Below, one piece after another: positions 14,143 to 16,661 of a stretch of 16,661 nt of DNA. The translations under genes were made by a program, and so were the position numbers. This DNA comes from Microbacteriaceae bacterium (GTDB lineage Bacteria > Actinomycetota > Actinomycetes > Actinomycetales > Microbacteriaceae), in contig CANGCU010000008.1 of NCBI GenBank assembly GCA_947452355.1, positions 1-16,661 of the forward strand, in the 5' to 3' direction. Within the stretch, counting starts at the first letter, position 1; every line of letters starts with the position of its first letter. Below the pieces are notes generated by a model. It did not search any database. It worked only from the letters and a program-made list of their open reading frames with translations, and was not told where the DNA came from.

Positions 14143-14171
14143 AGCCTAAGACACACCGAGAGACGTAGGCT
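14143..14171. promoter_or_regulatory. Symmetric bidirectional promoter AGCCTA-N17-TAGGCT
   Basis: The minus-strand -10 TAGGCT (14148 to 14143) lies 6 nt before the hisC-like GTG, and the plus-strand -10 TAGGCT (14166-14171) lies 6 nt before the holin-like ATG. They are separated by exactly 17 bp, so each -10 occupies the position where the other promoter's -35 would be. The arrangement is seen directly; simultaneous or exclusive use is inferred. Confidence 0.55.
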
Positions 14172-14177
14172 TTACCC

Positions 14178-14582
14178 ATGGCACGTTTGATTCTCGGTCT
14201 TCTCATCAATACCGCCGCGCTCTGGGTGGCGGATTGGTTCGTTGAGGGCATTCACCTTGTCCCGTTCGGTGCGGGCGAACCAAACCTCGTTCTGTCGTAC
14301 ATCGCGGTCGCTGCGGTGTTCGGGATTGTCAACGCGGTGATCGGTAATTTCATCAGAATCGTTGCGTTCCCGCTATACCTGCTGACGCTTGGTCTCGTCG
14401 CGATTGTCGTCAACGCCGGGCTCTTGATGCTCGTGTCCGCGGCAACGCCCTACATGGGGTTCGGTCTCGTCATTGATGATTTCTCGTGGGGTGTCATCGG
14501 TGCGCTCGCGATGTCGCTGTGCAACTGGCTCATCGGGATTGTGTTGCGGCCGTTCATGAGCCCCGTCGGCGTCACTCGCTAG
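14178..14582 (+). CDS. Phage-holin-4_2/YvlD-family four-helix membrane protein
   Basis: Integral membrane protein of 134 residues with four predicted transmembrane helices (about 3-22, 39-58, 61-86 and 102-124). Length, the N-terminal LILGLLINTAALWVADWFV and the central FGIVNAVIGNFIRIVAFPLY followed by LLTLGLVAIVVNAGLLML match the widespread 'phage holin family' / YvlD group. Despite the name these are chromosomal housekeeping genes of unknown function with no phage context, as here. The ATG is 6 nt after TAGGCT without a Shine-Dalgarno site. The 3' end overlaps the convergent hydrolase gene by 11 nt. Confidence 0.85.
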   Translation: MARLILGLLINTAALWVADWFVEGIHLVPFGAGEPNLVLSYIAVAAVFGIVNAVIGNFIRIVAFPLYLLTLGLVAIVVNAGLLMLVSAATPYMGFGLVIDDFSWGVIGALAMSLCNWLIGIVLRPFMSPVGVTR

Positions 14583-15603
14583 TCGTCGCCCGAAACCACA
14601 TCGCGGTGCCCGGACCGTCACGGTAAAGGTGTCGTTCAAGCTGTCCGAGTGACGGGTCCCCCATCCGATCGATTCGAACGACGGATTGGCGGTACACGTC
14701 GGTTCGGTGCGCGTCAACACCCACGACTCGAGGTTCCGGGTGCACAACCCAGGTGGTGCCGGTTGTTCCGCGGATTTCGCCACCGAGCGCGGGAACCGGG
14801 TCCTCGGGGTGAGCCACCTGAACTATCGGGATTCCCGTCACCTGGGGCACGAGTCCCGCCGGCGCACCGATCGTGAAGATTGCATCGATCCGATAGCGGT
14901 GCGATTCCGCGAGTGCCAGCGCAATCGCGCCGCCCTGAGAGTGTCCGGTAATCACGATTGGGGTGGACCCCGTGATTCCCGCTTCGCGAAAGACCGCCTC
15001 GGTTGCCGCGACCGAGCGCGACCGACCTGTCGCCCACAGTTCCGTGTTCGCTCCGGCCCACCACGGATCGTCTGGTCCGTGCGTGAAATCGGTCCCCGCG
15101 AGATACACCTCGAACCGTGGACCGCCTTCGGTCTCGAATCGTTCAATGCGCACCCGACTCGTACCGCTGGGTACGCGCGCGACTCGATCGGCGAAAGTGG
15201 CTGGCGCGTGCTCGATTGCCGTCGTCGAAGTACACACGACCGGCACGAATTGGTCGCTGGAGTTGACGCGCGCGGTGTGCTCGATTGCCCATTCGGTGAA
15301 TGTTCGAACAAGGGGCCACGGCGCGCCCGTTGACACGGTTGCGCGCGCATTTTCTGCCGGCTCGATCGTGGCGATGACACCCCCGAGGTCATCCCGCACA
15401 TTCTCGACGTCGCCAATCAAGGATTCGAGTTCGGCGGATATCCCGACCCGCTCGATATCCATGGGCAGAAACACCGACTGCTCGAGGGCGGAGGCCGCCC
15501 GATAAAGATTCGTCAACACCTGGTCCAGGTCGTGAACTCTCCACAACAACGCGTCGAGGGTGTATCGAAAAGTGCTGGGTGTGACCGATATCGGGGGGAT
15601 CAT
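14572..15603 (-). CDS. Lipase-like alpha/beta hydrolase with helical N-terminal domain
   Basis: A 343-residue protein in two parts. Residues 1-90 are helical and heptad-like (DALLWRVHDLDQVLTNLYRA, SLIGDVENVRDDLGGVIATI), resembling the helical hairpins of type VII-linked proteins but without a WXG. Residues about 95-343 form a class-3-lipase-like hydrolase with nucleophile Ser222 in VITGHSQGGAIALAL (217-231), a likely catalytic Asp268 in HPEDPVPALGG (265-275) and His299 in GVDAHRTDVY (295-304). There is no signal peptide or membrane segment. The ATG overlaps the stop of the upstream small WXG-motif gene as ATGA, so the two proteins are made together. Substrate unknown: an acyl lipid or ester is plausible. 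Export through a type VII-like route is only a hypothesis. Confidence 0.75.
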   Translation of the reverse strand: MIPPISVTPSTFRYTLDALLWRVHDLDQVLTNLYRAASALEQSVFLPMDIERVGISAELESLIGDVENVRDDLGGVIATIEPAENARATVSTGAPWPLVRTFTEWAIEHTARVNSSDQFVPVVCTSTTAIEHAPATFADRVARVPSGTSRVRIERFETEGGPRFEVYLAGTDFTHGPDDPWWAGANTELWATGRSRSVAATEAVFREAGITGSTPIVITGHSQGGAIALALAESHRYRIDAIFTIGAPAGLVPQVTGIPIVQVAHPEDPVPALGGEIRGTTGTTWVVHPEPRVVGVDAHRTDVYRQSVVRIDRMGDPSLGQLERHLYRDGPGTAMWFRATTSE

Positions 15604-15884
15604 CCGAGCGCATGGATTCGCACAATCACGCCAATCAGTCGTTCACGAAAGCGCCCGAGCACAAGTGCATACGCATCGTGGGCTGGGCCGAACCATCCGC
15701 CACGAGAGATTGAGCGTTCGATGTCGACCAGTGCGCTATCCGCGAACGCCGAAAGTTGAGAAACATCAGACAGGAGCACTCGTTCACTGTGGACTAAACA
15801 CCCGGCGGCGGTGACTCGTTCACGGCGAATTGTGCAGGGCGATGCGAACCAACGTCGTGGGGAGAAAACTGCGAGAATAGTCAT
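15600..15884 (-). CDS. Small WXG-motif protein, ESAT-6-like candidate
   Basis: A 94-residue ORF ending ATGA-coupled to the hydrolase. The second half looks like a helix-turn-helix hairpin: SDVSQLSAFADSALVDIERS, then GGWFGPAHDAY with a W-x-G at 64-66, then ALVLGRFRERLIGVIVRIHA. WXG100 proteins have this layout and are about 100 residues long. The first 30 residues (FSPRRWFASPCTIRRERVTA) do not look like a WXG100 helix, so the true start may be an internal GTG (residue 36), leaving about 59 residues. The ATG used here is the only in-frame ATG and abuts the divergent purB ATG with no spacer (CATATG). The C-terminal YxxxD/E secretion signal of actinobacterial type VII substrates is not seen. The family call is tentative. 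Confidence 0.5.
   Translation of the reverse strand: MTILAVFSPRRWFASPCTIRRERVTAAGCLVHSERVLLSDVSQLSAFADSALVDIERSISRGGWFGPAHDAYALVLGRFRERLIGVIVRIHALG
15873..15878 (+). promoter_or_regulatory. Candidate -10 (GAGAAT) of purB, leaderless spacing
   Basis: GAGAAT (4 of 6 matches to TATAAT) is 6 nt before the purB ATG, and no ribosome site is positioned for that ATG. It lies inside the first codons of the divergent small gene. The match is weaker than the TANNNT sites elsewhere. Confidence 0.3.
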
Positions 15885-16661
15885 ATGGCCCTTTCCCCCC
15901 AACCGCTGAGCCCGCTCGACGGCCGCTACCACGCAGCGGTTGCAGAAATTGGGCAACATCTTTCGGAAGCGGGGCTTAACCGAGCGCGGGTTCACGTCGA
16001 AATCGAATGGTTGATCCGGCTCGCGGACGAAGGGCTTTTCGGTGTCGCGCTGTCGGCTGATGAACGCCGTGAGCTGCGCGGTGTCGCGTCGTCATTTGGC
16101 GATTCGGACGTCGCTCGAATCGCGGAACTCGAAGCGACCACCCGCCATGATGTCAAGGCGGTTGAATACCTGGTCCGTGTACATCTGGATCGATTGGGGC
16201 TCTCTCGAATCGCCGAGTTGACTCACTTTGCCTGCACGAGCGAAGACATCAACAATCTCTCCTACGGAATTACCCTCGGCGCAGCTGTGCGCGAGGTGTG
16301 GCGACCAGCAATGGCGAGCGTTCTTGATGCACTCACATCACTGGCGAAGGCACACCGCGACACCCCCATGCTGTCGCGGACGCACGGCCAAGCAGCCACT
16401 CCGACCACATTCGGCAAGGAAATCGCCGTGTTTGTTCATCGATTGAGCCGTGTGCTCGCGGATGTCGACGCGGTACAGCTTTCGGGCAAATTCTCCGGGG
16501 CAACCGGAACGTTCTCGGCACACGTGGCCGCGGCGCCCGACGTTGATTGGGATCGCATCTCACGCGAATTTGTGGAATCACTTGGGCTCGATTGGAACCC
16601 CCTGACAACGCAAATTGAGTCCCACGATTCTCAAGCGGCTTTGCTCAGCCGAATCGGTCAT
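15885..16661 (+). CDS. purB: Adenylosuccinate lyase, 3' end outside window
   Basis: Homotetrameric lyase acting twice in purine synthesis: SAICAR to AICAR, and adenylosuccinate to AMP. 259 residues are visible. The N-terminus LSPLDGRYHAAV (8-19) is that of the enterobacterial-type, longer PurB (about 450-470 residues). Further signatures are EATTRHDVKAVEYLVR (83-98), HFACTSEDINNLSYGI (114-129), RTHGQAATPTTFGKE (165-179) with catalytic base/acid His168, and KFSGATGTFSAH (202-213). The signature loop with the catalytic Ser lies beyond the right edge. The ATG is back to back with the ATG of the divergent small WXG-motif gene. No Shine-Dalgarno is evident, so a leaderless transcript is likely. 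Confidence 0.96.
   Translation, partial: MALSPQPLSPLDGRYHAAVAEIGQHLSEAGLNRARVHVEIEWLIRLADEGLFGVALSADERRELRGVASSFGDSDVARIAELEATTRHDVKAVEYLVRVHLDRLGLSRIAELTHFACTSEDINNLSYGITLGAAVREVWRPAMASVLDALTSLAKAHRDTPMLSRTHGQAATPTTFGKEIAVFVHRLSRVLADVDAVQLSGKFSGATGTFSAHVAAAPDVDWDRISREFVESLGLDWNPLTTQIESHDSQAALLSRIGH

Noticed and set aside
14178..14582. Phage remnant because of the holin-type name
   Set aside because: No lysin, terminase, integrase or att repeats are nearby. The YvlD/phage-holin-4_2 family is common on chromosomes outside prophages.
15776..15823. Direct repeat ACTCGTTCAC twice, 35 bp apart
   Set aside because: It is short, lies in the coding frame of the small WXG-motif gene and encodes similar Ser/Arg-Glu-Arg-Val codons; chance or codon bias is enough to explain it.
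1..16661. CRISPR arrays, tRNA or rRNA genes, insertion sequences
   Set aside because: No regularly spaced repeats, no cloverleaf-like segments or rRNA signatures, and no transposase motifs with flanking inverted repeats were seen on either strand.

Overview
The window looks like a piece of an actinobacterial chromosome. A member of the Microbacteriaceae, possibly a small-genome planktonic lineage, is the best guess. By eye the GC content is moderately high (about 55-60 %) and genes are packed tightly. The following fit: a dCTP deaminase of the mycobacterial dUMP-forming type, a CopD-CtaG fusion, cysteine-free S14 and L33, an actinobacterial alpha2beta2 2-oxoacid dehydrogenase operon, and many starts without a Shine-Dalgarno site but with a TANNNT hexamer exactly 6 nt upstream (leaderless-type genes). 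The family is inferred from gene content; no marker gene was compared. No stretch longer than about 145 bp lacks a gene.

Layout. 1-2348: carotenoid genes, with crtB-crtI on the minus strand and idi diverging from them; crtI runs off the left edge. 2345-3931: dcd, a HicA/HicB toxin-antitoxin pair with a palindromic operator candidate, and a small unknown protein. 3935-6095: a Pif1/RecD-like helicase and a secreted protein joining an OmpA-like domain to an InlB-type repeat. 6129-8084: a 651-residue CopD-CtaG copper/cytochrome oxidase assembly membrane protein. 8118-9217: hup and the rpmB-rpmG-rpsN ribosomal protein operon, with a long, hairpin-rich leader. 9363-13026: an operon for E1alpha, E1beta and E2 of a 2-oxoacid (probably branched-chain) dehydrogenase, ending in a small His-rich membrane protein. 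13051-14136: a HisC/Pat-like aminotransferase. 14178-14582: a four-helix membrane protein of the phage-holin-4_2/YvlD type. 14572-15884: a small WXG-motif protein translationally coupled to a GHSQG lipase-like hydrolase. 15885-end: the start of purB.

How the genes work together. Idi supplies DMAPP/IPP balance for the prenyl precursors that CrtB and CrtI turn into a red or yellow carotenoid; the prenyltransferase and cyclase genes are not in view. The aminotransferase and the E1/E2 operon lie head to tail and could form an amino acid to 2-oxoacid to acyl-CoA route. L28, L33, S14 and HU form a growth-related block. CopD-CtaG probably feeds copper to the aa3 oxidase.

The most unusual signals are regulatory: a TAGGCT-N6-start pattern shared by four unrelated genes; a symmetric bidirectional promoter between hisC and the holin-like gene; overlapping -10 elements inside a palindrome between crtB and idi; and a possible leaderless 13-codon ORF coupled to crtB. 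The most interesting protein-level candidate is the WXG-protein/lipase pair, whose first gene begins back to back with purB at a CATATG.
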